Assembly: GCA_028686145.1 (NCBI GenBank)
Contig: JAQUCQ010000028.1
Span: 1-17,396 of the forward strand
DNA: 17,396 bases
Source of the DNA: Desulfuromonadaceae bacterium
GTDB taxonomy: Bacteria > Desulfobacterota > Desulfuromonadia > Geobacterales > Pseudopelobacteraceae
Direction of reading: 5' to 3'
Part shown: one piece after another, positions 6,465-15,566 of the stretch
Layout: the number at the start of each line of letters is the position of its first letter
How positions within the stretch are numbered: the stretch's first letter is position 1
Made by a program: the position numbers and the translations under genes
The notes under the pieces: model-generated
Told to the model about the DNA's origin: nothing
The model's database searches: none
What the model saw: only the letters and a program-made list of their open reading frames with translations

Positions 6465-9400
6465 ATGAAAATGGAAAAAATGAGAGGTAAGCCAGGACTT
6501 CTGACAGCAACGGTTGCTGCCGGTCTGGTCCTTGTGGCGGGTACTTCATTTGCCGCCCATCCACCTGTTACGCTCTACACGTTCGAGGAAATCGGCATGC
6601 AGATGGCCGGTGGCCAGCCAGTGCCGGTCCAGGTCGACGCAAGTGGCAAGGGTATGCCTTACAGCCCTAAGGCAACCTGCGGAACCTCCGGATGTCACTC
6701 TAAAAATGGCGTAGACATGACGTACGATAAAATTTCCGACCATGCGTTCCATTCGGCTCAGGGGCGCAATGAGTTCCCGGATACCGCTGACGGTAAATTT
6801 GATCCCACCAAGAACAAACCATGGACGCAGTCAAACGCCATGGTCGGCAAATGGTGAAGCCCCTCGCTTCGCCAGGTGGCGAACTACATGAAAGACAGCA
6901 GCGGGAAGTACATTGATTATTCAGCAGATCCTTCAAAAATGCTCATGGGTGACTCTTCTTTTAGTACGGTTGCAGGCCTAAACCCACTCCTTACCAAAGT
7001 TGACTATTCCGCTTGGGACCTGTCACAGGTCTGCGGCTCATGTCATGTTGGCGGCGGTTTTGTCGAAAAGGATCGCACCGGCAAACGCTTCAGCATGATG
7101 AATCCCATGGTGGATGGCATCAACCCTTACACCATGACAGTATTTGAACGCTATGATCCGATGACCGGCATGCCGGCTCATACGCTTGAACCTGCACCTT
7201 GGTCCTATCCAATTTGGAACGGTACTACACCTCTGACCGCCACTGGTGGTTGGGGAAAAGCTATGACCATGACCATGCCTGACGGATCTTTAATGCCGAT
7301 TGTAGATAAACAAGTCATGATGCCTAACGTTAAGGAAATGGACTGCCTCATGTGCCATTTCGATGGCTACAATAACCTGATGTCCTCTGTCATGGCTTAT
7401 AGCGGTGCCCATAATGCCACACCATCCTTTGGCGCAGGTTTTATGAACATGTTCACCCAGGCCTATGATTTTACCACAGGCCTTCTGAATAAAGATCCTG
7501 CTACTGGTGTTGTTTCGTTGTCATCTTTGGGTATGTCCAAAATGAAATACGACCCACCCAGCCAAAACTGCCGCAATTGTCACATGCCGTCCAACCTCAA
7601 GGACCTCCCGGACATGATGAGAGACTTCCTCTCCTCAGCGCCAATGATTTACACCGGCAATTTCACCCAGTCCTTCACCGGTCTGGCCATGCCGTCGTTC
7701 GACTTCAATGCGCCGATGACAATGGATGGTGTGAATGCTTTCACATGGGACTGGAAAGGGCCTTATGCGGCTTCACCTACTCTGTATATGACAATGACCG
7801 GCATCGGCAGTTCATCACCGGTTTCTCAACCCACCATTCCGGCCGGTTGGCCAGCCGCAATGGGGAAGACGGAATACAATCAAGCTGCAATTGCTGCCTT
7901 ACCACCTGAAATGCAACCATACTTCTTGGGCGGCGGCAACCCTGCCGGCACCGGCCCGATCTACTATCAGGCTACTCTCGCAGATGGTATGCATCAGGAT
8001 CAGAACATATTGAAGAAGAGTGTCGTGCCTTTCCCACGTGCTGAATGGTTCAAGCGTGGTGACCTCTGGGCACCCGGCTATGATGTTCACCTCGCGCTGG
8101 AATGCTCCGGCTGCCACATGAACACCAATACTACCAAGGTTGACACATTTGATGAGGCTGGCAACATCATATTTGATGGCAAGAGTACTTGCGACCCAGG
8201 CCGAGGTTTCGACAGCGCCGGCGGAGTTGAAGCAACTCCATCGCGGGTTACTACCGTCAACAGCCAGAACACAGTTAAAAAATGCGATAACTGCCACGTT
8301 ACCGGTAAAAACAACGACGGTGTAGTTATTGACACCTTTGGTGCACCAAATCCACTTTTAGCTCACCAGGCAAGTGGCTTGACGGCAAGCGTTACCAAGG
8401 CCGTCCGCTTGAATGCTACTACCGGTGCTGAAGAAAATTTTGTCGGCAACCATCTTGATGTTATGGATTGTACGGTTTGTCACATTGCCCGAGATCAGAT
8501 GGTTGTGCGTCTCCTTGACTGCACCTCTGGTCAGCGCTACCCCAATATGCTCGGATTCAAAAAAGAACGCGGCATGATGGGTATGTTCAGTGATCCGATG
8601 GGAATGGGGGCTCCAGTCGGCGACAACATGGAACCATGGACCCCTATCTACGCATGGCAGAAAAATGGCAGTGATGTAAAAACGTTGAACGGTGTTGTAA
8701 ATGCTGATTGGCGTCGTAAGGTTTACGCTATCAACATGATTACGGCTGCTATCTGGAATAACGTTGATGGCGCAGTTGATGCCAACGGCGATGGCGTACC
8801 GGGGCGTGCCCCGAGCAATCATGGCGGCGTAGAAGTTTCCCCTACAATCAACTACGATCCATGGATTTCCCGCGACATGAAGGCTGGTTTGAACTTTGGT
8901 CCTTCCGGGTTTGCTCCGATTCCTGTCGGTTTCGGCGCTGACATGTCCGCAGATGGTAAAGCCAGTGCATACGCACCTGACGGTACATTCACCGGTCAGT
9001 GGAAGTATGTTGGTGTTTATGGCGGCAACATTATGTTCTCCACACCAGAAGAAATCTCTGGTTACAAAGCATGGAGAGAGCAGATCAGCCCAGCTGTTGA
9101 TGGCAAATCCTGGGACGGTACCCAGCTCTCCTTCGTAGCAGGTCCTTACAAGCTGACCCACGGCATCCGTCCAGTCGACAAGTTTGTTCTGGGCAAGAGC
9201 TGCACAGACTGCCATGCACCTGAAGGCTCCTCAAAAGTAACGATGTTTGACGGTACCGTCAATATGGTTGGTACTGCTATAAAAGCGACTGCTGGTCACG
9301 CTTTCATGCAGTCACCTGCCGAATTGATGGAAATAGTTGGCGCGAAGGAAGATATCGAAACAGGCGCTGAACTTACCTCCAAGGCTGGTGGACTTACTGA

Positions 9401-10178
9401 AGTCAAGTTCGAAGAGCTTGGTGATTGGGCAAGCGGTACGTTTACTGCCAACCCAGCAGGAAATTTCAAACATGTTACCGAGATGGATCGTAACGAAGCG
9501 CTGTATCCCAACGTTACAGGCGTAAATTATGTAGACGTCAAAGGCGTTAATCACACAGACCGTACTGGTTGGAAAGCATATCTGACCTCAATTACCGCAG
9601 AACAGTTTGGTATCGGCGTGATGCCGATTGCCAGCATTACATCAGTCTTTACCGACATCGATACGGCAACTCCAGGTGTTCAGATAGCTCAGGGTGCTGC
9701 TCAGTCGCTTGCAGCTGCTGATGCGCAGGCCGGAAATGTCGGTTTCTCCAGCTATGCTTGGACCTCCAGCGATGCTACTGCCATCGCAGATGGCCAAACC
9801 TCAAACGTGACTTTCACATCCACAGGGCTCAAGACCATAACCCTGAAGGTAACCGACGAGGAGGGTAATGTAGCTTTCACAACGCAACAGGTGTCTGTTG
9901 TTGTCCCCCCGGCTGCAGATCAGATAACCTGGGTTGACAATGCCGGAAACCTTGGTGGTATCGTTACCGTGACATCTCTGCCAACCCCCAACGATAAGCT
10001 GAAAATCGTCTGGGGTGACGGTAAATACGACTACGTTACCACCGTCAATGCCGCTTCTGTTTCCAAAGCGCATACATATACCAGTGCCGGCAGTAAACTG
10101 GTTCAGGTCTACGTGTACAAGGCTAACGTGCAGATAGGCTTAATCAAACAGACCATTGCAGTTAACGGCACGAACTAA
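6465..10178 (+). CDS. Exported octaheme c-type cytochrome with an in-frame UGA read as selenocysteine (Sec131); paralog of the gene at 316
   Basis: Read as one gene through UGA 6855-6857; 6465-6857 and 6858-10178 share a frame. Start ATG 6465 follows GGAG (6457-6460, 4 nt); ATG 6471 is an alternative. Residues 1-32 are a signal peptide ending SFA. The product is 1237 aa. Heme 1 is an unusual CX4CH (C72-GTSG-C77-H78). CxxCH sites begin at residues 190, 294, 369, 547, 607, 669 and 913, making eight. Sec131 stands between hemes 1 and 2, as in the paralog, within W-U-SPSLRQVA. A DANGDG loop (772-777) matches the paralog's calcium-type loop but lacks its final Asp. The C-terminus (about 1085-1237) repeats the two PKD-like domains. 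The segment between hemes 4 and 5 is much longer and Met-rich compared with the paralog. It is probably an extracellular or periplasmic electron carrier or reductase; the substrate is unknown. A conventional annotation would give two genes, the second from GTG 6876 without a ribosome binding site. Confidence 0.88.
6855..6883 (+). promoter_or_regulatory. Recoded UGA plus SECIS-like hairpin (gene 2)
   Basis: UGA is at 6855-6857. The hairpin at 6868-6883, UUCGCC / GGCGAA, closes AGGU (6874-6877). Its distance from the UGA is identical to that in gene 1. Relative to gene 1 the outermost pair changed from C-G to U-A on both sides, which keeps the stem while changing two amino acids. The AGGU loop resembles the start of the E. 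coli fdhF SECIS loop. Confidence 0.82.
9759..10052 (+). repeat. Near-identical PKD-encoding tract, copy 2
   Basis: Gap-free partner of 3247-3540, about 97% identical over 294 bp, in the C-terminal region of the second octaheme cytochrome. Confidence 0.9.
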
Positions 10179-10206
10179 TTCGGCCTGATGTGAACATTGA
10201 AATGAA

Positions 10207-10240
10207 ATTGCCCGGAGGGTTCTCCCTCCGGGCAATCTTT
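10207..10240 (+). terminator. Rho-independent terminator after gene 2
   Basis: A 13-bp perfect stem (ATTGCCCGGAGGG at 10207-10219, complement at 10224-10236) with a TTCT loop and a short T run at 10238-10240 lies 28 nt after the stop codon. The rest of 10241-10320 shows nothing recognisable. Confidence 0.88.
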
Positions 10241-10320
10241 ACAGCAGATGGATTGGCGCTATTGAACTAAAACGTTGTCAGGCTGTGATGAATAAATACT
10301 ACTGAATATCATGCTGCAAT

Positions 10321-10740
10321 CTACTTCTGAGGTTTTATTTCCCGACATATCAAGACGAGTAGTTTTTCGTCAACGCTGCCTTTTACAACTTCTAACCAGT
10401 CTGTTTTATTAAGATCTGCTTTTTTAACTTTTTCAATAGACATACCAGTTATAGTACGTTTTTTCTTATTCACGCAGTCAAACTCTTCATATGCAGCGAC
10501 TGTTTTTGTCCCTTTAGACATATCCGGTGATATTTTTTCTTTTGCCATGGCAGTACTGTCCACATTATATTCAATTCTGGTCCAGGCGGTGACGATAGAG
10601 CCTGTGGAAACCGACAATGTTTTTGGATTGTAAAAAAATCTGGTAGAACCGTCATAGTCACCCAAATATTTCCACTGTTGTGCCATTGCTGTTGATGCTG
10701 TCATGATAACCAGAGCTGCCAGTAAGCTAGTTCTTTTCAT
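10321..10740 (-). CDS. Small exported protein, surface-adhesin E-like
   Basis: 139 aa with a clear signal peptide (MKRTSLLAALVIMTASTAMA, cleavage after AMA). The mature part starts QQWKYLGDYDGSTRFFYNPK and later has EEFDCVNKKKRT and LVLICREI. The pattern (W-KYLG...YYdp...W...EFDC...) resembles small periplasmic or surface proteins annotated as surface-adhesin protein E-like. Two cysteines, in EFDC and LICRE, could form a disulfide. A strong ribosome binding site, GGAGG, precedes ATG 10740. It is divergent from the PPIase lipoprotein gene and has no obvious link to electron transfer. Function unknown; the family assignment is from pattern memory only. Confidence 0.8.
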   Translation of the reverse strand: MKRTSLLAALVIMTASTAMAQQWKYLGDYDGSTRFFYNPKTLSVSTGSIVTAWTRIEYNVDSTAMAKEKISPDMSKGTKTVAAYEEFDCVNKKKRTITGMSIEKVKKADLNKTDWLEVVKGSVDEKLLVLICREIKPQK

Positions 10741-10887
10741 TCTTTACTCCTCCAGATTAGTTTTTAATTTCAGTCATTATTATAATAACTGGTTGCAACT
10801 ACATTTAAAAAATAGAATTTAAATTTATTACATGTGTTTATACAAAACTAATAATAAAATAGGAATAACTAAAAAATATCGAAGTTT

Positions 10888-10893
10888 TATAAT
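10888..10893 (+). promoter_or_regulatory. Candidate -10 box (TATAAT) upstream of the PPIase gene
   Basis: A perfect TATAAT lies 31 nt before the start codon at 10924; no good -35 hexamer is found 17 nt upstream. The divergent AT-rich gap 10741-10923 has no other clear signal. Confidence 0.35.
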
Positions 10894-10923
10894 CAAAACA
10901 ATATCTACGGAGGAAACCTGTCA

Positions 10924-11946
10924 ATGAACCATACAAAAAAAATGCTGAAACCTGTAGTTGCAGCAGCAATGATGGCGCTATTTATTTCAGCCTGTTCGCC
11001 TGGAGCTTCGAATGTGGTGCAATCATTATCATCTACGGAGTTTTCTTCTCCAGATCTGAAGAAAGCGGTTGCCCGAGTTAATGGCACGGAAATTACTCTT
11101 GGTGAGCTTAAGCGGGCTGAAAAAATATTAATAGCAGGCCAACCTGGTATGGCGATTCCCCCTTATCTTAAGGAAGAATTTGAAAAACAAGCGCTTAATC
11201 AGTTAATCAGTTCAGAACTGCTTTTCCAGGCCGGCCAAAAGCTTGATATCAAGGATCTCGACAAACAGACTGCTGACAGATTGGAAAAAATTAGAACCGG
11301 ATTCCCTGATACGAAAGAATATGCTAAACAACTCCAGAATATCGGTATGGATGAGAACATGTTGCGTGATTATACCCGTCGCGATCTAATAATTGCCAAT
11401 TTTGTCAATACAAACTTTGCTTCGCAGGTTACGGTCGATGAAAAAGAGATCAAAACGTTTTATGATCAAAATCCTGACAAATTCAGCCAGGCCGAGCAGG
11501 TGAGGGCGAGCCATATATTGATAGGTGTTGATAGCAAAGCGGGGACTGATGAAAAGAATAAAGCGCGCGAAAAAGCAGAAAAACTGCACAAAGAACTGGA
11601 AAGTGGGGCAGATTTTGTGGCGCTGGCAAAGGAAAATTCCACGTGCCCCAGTAGTAAGCAGGGGGGAGATCTGGGCTATTTTCCCAAGGGGAAAATGGTG
11701 CCTCAATTCGAACAGGCCGCATTTGCCCTTGAACCAGGAAGGTTAAGCGGCGTGATAGAAACACAATATGGCTTCCACATAATCAAGCTGACGGATCGGA
11801 AAAAAGCAGAAAAAATCTCTCTGGAAATAGCCCATAAAAAGATTGAAAATTATCTTTTGACTCAAAAGACAAATGCCGCTATTGGTGACTTTGTCGGTGA
11901 GGCTCGCAAGAGTGCTAAAATAGATGTGCTTTTGCCACAATCATAG
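10924..11946 (+). CDS. Parvulin-type peptidyl-prolyl cis-trans isomerase lipoprotein (SurA/PrsA-like)
   Basis: 340 aa. The signal peptide ends in a lipobox, ISAC with C24, so the protein is anchored on the periplasmic side of a membrane. A SurA-N-like helical chaperone region covers about 45-180 (VNGTEITLGELKR..., LISSELLFQAG). A PpiC rotamase domain covers about 190-292, with ASHILI, a GGDLGYFPKGKMVPQFEQAA core and YGFHIIKLTDRK. It helps fold exported proteins. Ribosome binding site GGAGG lies 10 nt before ATG 10924. It is followed by selA 115 bp downstream on the same strand; that gap has only a weak AT-rich hairpin and a T run (about 11948-11984), so co-transcription is possible. Assisting maturation of the neighbouring cytochromes is an inference from position. 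Confidence 0.94.
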   Translation: MNHTKKMLKPVVAAAMMALFISACSPGASNVVQSLSSTEFSSPDLKKAVARVNGTEITLGELKRAEKILIAGQPGMAIPPYLKEEFEKQALNQLISSELLFQAGQKLDIKDLDKQTADRLEKIRTGFPDTKEYAKQLQNIGMDENMLRDYTRRDLIIANFVNTNFASQVTVDEKEIKTFYDQNPDKFSQAEQVRASHILIGVDSKAGTDEKNKAREKAEKLHKELESGADFVALAKENSTCPSSKQGGDLGYFPKGKMVPQFEQAAFALEPGRLSGVIETQYGFHIIKLTDRKKAEKISLEIAHKKIENYLLTQKTNAAIGDFVGEARKSAKIDVLLPQS

Positions 11947-12061
11947 TAGAAAAACTGTGCTGTTTTCAGGGTCATTTTTTTTCTGACTGAATCTGCCATA
12001 TCTTTAAAAGTTTTGAACTTAATTGCTGGTCAGCGGGCATCAGAACATACAGGAGCCATAA

Positions 12062-13462
12062 ATGAAGCAAGAGCTTTTGAAGCAGATACCCAAAGTTGAT
12101 CGAGTTTTGGCCTGGGATCAGATGGCTGCTCTTGCGGCTTCTCATCCCCGGACGGAGTTGCTGGTGGCGGTCCGTCAGGTGCTTGACCGTCTACGTGATG
12201 CCGTTCGCCACGATGCAAACGTTGATCTTTCCCCTGAACATCTGAGCGCATTGGTCAGTGCTGAACTTGCATGTCGCTGCCGACCCAGTCTTCGTGAGGT
12301 TGTTAATGGCACGGGAGTAGTGATTCATACCAACCTAGGGCGTTCACCACTGGCTTTCGAGGCTGAAGAGGCCATCCGCATGGTTTCTTGTGGGTATTCC
12401 AATCTTGAATACGACTTGTCTAGCGGGGTGCGAGGCAAACGCCATGACCATGTGGAAGGGCTTATCTGCGAACTGACCGGCGCTGAATCAGCGTTGGTGG
12501 TTAACAACAATGCCGCTGCCGTCATTTTGGCTTTGTCGACCCTGGCTTTAGGCAAAGAGGTCATCGTCTCCCGGGGAGAGTTAGTGGAAATTGGTGGTTC
12601 CTTCCGCATCCCCGAGGTAATGCAGCAAAGTGGGGCACATCTGGTAGAGGTAGGTGCAACCAACTGTACCCATGTCCGTGACTACTGCAACGCACATAAT
12701 GATGCTACGGCTCTGCTGCTCAAGGTGCATACCAGCAACTTTGCGGTGGTTGGTTTTACTGCTGAAGTATCTGTCGAGGAACTTTCTGTCCTGGGGAAAA
12801 AAATCGGTGTCCCGGTCATGGCGGATGCCGGTAGTGGCTGCTTGATTGATTTGGCACAGTACGGCATTCCTGGAGAACCGACAGTCGGCTGCTATCTGGA
12901 TGCAGGCATTGATGTAGTAACTTTTAGCGGTGATAAACTTCTGGGTGGACCCCAAGCCGGTATCATTGCGGGCAAAAGGGAGCTGCTTGACCCGATGAAA
13001 CGCCACCCGTTGATGCGAGCCTTCCGAATGGACAAGCTGTCACTGGCGGCACTGGAGGCAACGTTGCGTCTGTATCGCGACGAACGGCGCGCAATTTGTG
13101 AAATACCGACTCTGCGTATGCTCACGGCAACTCCGGTCGAATTGTCGCGAAGGGCTGACCGGTTTGTCCGTTTACTGCGCCGTCGGCTTCCCCAAACAGT
13201 AACACTCTTGAAACATAAAGGTGAATCCAGCGCCGGCGGCGGCTCTCTCCCTTTACTGTGTCTGCCGACAACTCTCCTCGAAGTCCGCATCAGCGGGCTG
13301 TCAGCCCAACAGATCGAGCAGCGACTGCGGGGGGCATCACAGCCGGTAATCGGCCGAATTCAACGGGAGCGTTTTCTGCTCGATGTCCGCACTATCCTCG
13401 ATCACGATATGTCGGCTCTCGAAGCTTCGCTTGATGAAGCTGCAAAATTGGGTTTGGAATAA
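12062..13462 (+). CDS. selA: L-seryl-tRNA(Sec) selenium transferase
   Basis: 466 aa, normal length for SelA. This cytoplasmic PLP enzyme converts seryl-tRNA(Sec) to selenocysteyl-tRNA(Sec) using selenophosphate. Visible family features are REVVNGTGVVIHTNLGRSPL (residues 78-97), VVNNNAAAVILAL (146-158), RGELVEIGGSFRIPEVM (171-187), the MADAGSG segment (253-259) and SGDKLLGGPQAG (289-300), with K292 as the PLP-binding lysine. ATG 12062 follows AGGAG by 6 nt. It is 19 bp upstream of a hexaheme cytochrome gene and probably co-transcribed with it. selB lies beyond these cytochromes on the other strand. Its presence supports Sec decoding in this organism and hence the reading of UGA in the two octaheme genes. 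selC (tRNA-Sec) and selD are not in the window. Confidence 0.97.
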   Translation: MKQELLKQIPKVDRVLAWDQMAALAASHPRTELLVAVRQVLDRLRDAVRHDANVDLSPEHLSALVSAELACRCRPSLREVVNGTGVVIHTNLGRSPLAFEAEEAIRMVSCGYSNLEYDLSSGVRGKRHDHVEGLICELTGAESALVVNNNAAAVILALSTLALGKEVIVSRGELVEIGGSFRIPEVMQQSGAHLVEVGATNCTHVRDYCNAHNDATALLLKVHTSNFAVVGFTAEVSVEELSVLGKKIGVPVMADAGSGCLIDLAQYGIPGEPTVGCYLDAGIDVVTFSGDKLLGGPQAGIIAGKRELLDPMKRHPLMRAFRMDKLSLAALEATLRLYRDERRAICEIPTLRMLTATPVELSRRADRFVRLLRRRLPQTVTLLKHKGESSAGGGSLPLLCLPTTLLEVRISGLSAQQIEQRLRGASQPVIGRIQRERFLLDVRTILDHDMSALEASLDEAAKLGLE

Positions 13463-13481
13463 AGCTACAAAAGGTGACACA

Positions 13482-14285
13482 ATGAGAAAAATATTTTTCG
13501 TTGTACCGATACTGTTAGTTGTTGCCGGCATTGCGTGGGCCCAAGGCGGCATGAAGAAGCACAAACCTCTTCCGTATGAATTTGGCACTGTTACCATCAA
13601 TAATTATTCCCAGCAGGCAGGAATGCCGCCGGTGGTATTCGACCACTGGGTGCACCGACAATATTATACATGCAGGCTATGTCACGTGGATGTCGGCTTC
13701 GGCATGATCGCCGGATCTACCAAGATTCGCTCAGCGGATAACATGAAAGGCTATTATTGCGGGACATGCCATAATGGCGAGATGGTGCATAATAAAAAAA
13801 GAATTTTTGAATCATGCGCCAAGGAATACAGTCGGGAAGAGTTTAAAAGATGTGTGAAATGTCATACGTTTGAAAAACGTGCTGCCAAGGAGGATGAATT
13901 TTACCGTTTTTCAGAAAAAATGCCGAGTGAAAGGTTTGGAAACAGGATTAACTGGGAGGCGGCAGAAGAAAAGGGCCTAATTAAGCCGGTCGACTATCTG
14001 GAAGGAGTCTCCTCAAAAAAATCACATCTGAAAGTCAACCCGGATTTTGCCATTAAAACGAAAGTTGAAGGGATGCCGGATATCATCTTCTCTCATAAAA
14101 AACATACAATTTGGAACGGTTGCGAGCTCTGCCACCCGGATATATTTATTGGGGTCAAAAAGGGAACTTCCAAGTATTCCATGGTAGACATTTTTGATGG
14201 TAGGTATTGCGGCGTTTGTCATGAGAAGGTTGCCTTTCCGCAAACGGATTGCCAGCGTTGCCATACCAAACCGCCCCAAGGATGA
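13482..14285 (+). CDS. Exported hexaheme c-type cytochrome (c7/c3-like), copy 1
   Basis: 267 aa. I start at ATG 13482 rather than at the upstream in-frame ATG inside selA, because GGTG precedes it and translation yields a clean signal peptide (residues 1-20, ending AWA). Six CxxCH motifs begin at residues 64, 93, 124, 214, 243 and 257. Two halves each begin with a paired-His motif before a heme (FDHWVHRQYYTCRLCH and FSHKKHTIWNGCELCH), as in cytochrome c7/c3-type domains where those histidines are axial ligands. The protein is likely periplasmic and bis-His ligated. It follows selA by 19 bp and overlaps the region of the next small gene, so an operon is likely. It is a clear paralog of the cytochrome at 14662. 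Redox partner unknown. Confidence 0.93.
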   Translation: MRKIFFVVPILLVVAGIAWAQGGMKKHKPLPYEFGTVTINNYSQQAGMPPVVFDHWVHRQYYTCRLCHVDVGFGMIAGSTKIRSADNMKGYYCGTCHNGEMVHNKKRIFESCAKEYSREEFKRCVKCHTFEKRAAKEDEFYRFSEKMPSERFGNRINWEAAEEKGLIKPVDYLEGVSSKKSHLKVNPDFAIKTKVEGMPDIIFSHKKHTIWNGCELCHPDIFIGVKKGTSKYSMVDIFDGRYCGVCHEKVAFPQTDCQRCHTKPPQG

Positions 14286-14293
14286 AGGCGTTC

Positions 14294-14605
14294 ATGCAAA
14301 CTGGTAGAAAGATTAAAATCTTGGCCATGGCAGGATGTATAAGTCTGTTCATTGTCATGCAAGCTGCCTATGGCGCAGAATCTTGGCGAACCGAATTTGA
14401 TGCAACGTGTTCTCAAGCCACAGATGCCATGGCGCTTTCGGTCCCCGAGTTGCAAAAGTTGATAGAGCGGTGTGTGAGCTTGCAGAAGATTATAGAACGT
14501 GAGGAAGAAACGGTTCGTAAGGTTTATTTGAAAAGACTGCAGATGTGCAAAAAATTCTACATATTCGTTCTGGATTCTAAAATTCGGGAACAAAAGCCGC
14601 AATGA
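14294..14605 (+). CDS. Small exported Cys-containing protein of unknown function
   Basis: 103 aa from ATG 14294, which has AAGG 5 nt upstream. ATG 14282, overlapping the previous stop as ATGA, is an alternative that adds four residues but leaves no room for a ribosome binding site. A signal peptide ends near QAAYGA. The mature part of about 75 aa is helical and charged, with three cysteines (in DATCSQ, IERCVS and LQMCKK) and no CxxCH, so it carries no covalent heme. It lies between two paralogous hexaheme cytochrome genes and its stop overlaps or abuts the next frame. I do not recognise the family. Position suggests an accessory role for the cytochromes (assembly or complex subunit), which is inference only. 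Confidence 0.8.
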   Translation: MQTGRKIKILAMAGCISLFIVMQAAYGAESWRTEFDATCSQATDAMALSVPELQKLIERCVSLQKIIEREEETVRKVYLKRLQMCKKFYIFVLDSKIREQKPQ

Positions 14606-14661
14606 CCCGGGTCGTTCTTTGGAATCTTTTTGGATCAGCTTGCAAGTGCCGTGGAGTGCGT

Positions 14662-15483
14662 ATGACCGTCAGATCTTCAGTCATATTACCGCTGGTGGGG
14701 CTGGCTGTGTTGCTGTGGAGTGGCTCCGGGCATGGGGAGACAAATGACCGGGAAGAGTTGGGTAAAGTCCTTCATGTAATGCCGCCTAATGGCCCGTTCT
14801 GGAAGTACGGTAATGTGGTAATGCGTCGCAAAAGCAAAAAAGCAGGAATGACTCCGGTTGTTTTCCCCCACTGGATTCATCGGACAAAATATACCTGTCG
14901 TGTTTGTCACCTTGAGTTGGAATTCGGCATGCGTTCTGGTGATACTGGGGTCACCAGGGCGCAGTATCTGGCCGGTAAATACTGTGGTGTCTGTCACGAT
15001 GGGAAAATAGCATTTTCCGTACTGGATGGAGACCCTTCCAAATGCGAAAAGTGCCATATGAAGGATACAAGAGCCTTAGAGGAGCGGTTTGAAAAATTTG
15101 CGGAGAAACTTCCCGCGGCATCATTTGGAAATGGTATAGATTGGGCCAAAGCACTGAGAGACGGACAAATTGCCCCCTTCAATTCAATCCGTGCAGAACG
15201 GTCAGTCATGCAATTCCCGGATAAGCTCAAAGTGCCGTTGAAGCTGGGAACTACTTCTCCACGCAGCGATGTCACCTTTTCCCATGAGGATCATTTTGCC
15301 GAACTAGACTGTTCAAGTTGCCATCCCGACATATTCAAAATCAAGAGGGAGGGGACGGAGTTTTTTTCCATGAAGAATAATATTTATGGTAATTACTGCG
15401 GTGCCTGCCATATGCGTGTGGCTTTTCCCATGAATGATTGCAGACGATGCCATGCAAAAATGAGCGGTTCCTCCGGATATTAA
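14662..15483 (+). CDS. Exported hexaheme c-type cytochrome (c7/c3-like), copy 2
   Basis: 273 aa. I choose ATG 14662 (GGAG at 14653-14656, 5 nt away), which gives a normal signal peptide, MTVRSSVILPLVGLAVLLWS, ending near GHG. ATG 14602, overlapping the previous stop, would add 20 residues in front of it. Six CxxCH motifs begin at residues 79, 108, 128, 217, 246 and 260. The paired-His motifs FPHWIHRTKYTCRVCH and FSHEDHFAELDCSSCH match those of the 13482 paralog, as do FGNxIxW in the middle and VAFPxxDCxRCH at the end. The two arose by tandem duplication, now with a small gene between them. A periplasmic electron carrier is likely. This is the last gene of the plus-strand run and converges with selB; no strong terminator is visible in 15484-15566. 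Confidence 0.92.
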   Translation: MTVRSSVILPLVGLAVLLWSGSGHGETNDREELGKVLHVMPPNGPFWKYGNVVMRRKSKKAGMTPVVFPHWIHRTKYTCRVCHLELEFGMRSGDTGVTRAQYLAGKYCGVCHDGKIAFSVLDGDPSKCEKCHMKDTRALEERFEKFAEKLPAASFGNGIDWAKALRDGQIAPFNSIRAERSVMQFPDKLKVPLKLGTTSPRSDVTFSHEDHFAELDCSSCHPDIFKIKREGTEFFSMKNNIYGNYCGACHMRVAFPMNDCRRCHAKMSGSSGY

Positions 15484-15566
15484 CAGTGCACTCTATTCAG
15501 AGTTTTCTCTTTTTCCGTTGGCGGCCCATAGCTTTTTATATCTTGTAAACAGAGGAAACGGCAGTA

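Noticed and set aside
8358..9215. 285-codon open frame on the minus strand inside the second octaheme gene
   Set aside because: Shadow of the coding strand: the plus frame has regularly spaced heme motifs and homology to the paralog; the minus product has no recognisable features or ribosome binding site.
11947..12061. selC (tRNA-Sec) or a terminator between the PPIase gene and selA
   Set aside because: No cloverleaf or GGTTC-type arm; the weak AT hairpin is separated from the T run, so neither call is supportable.
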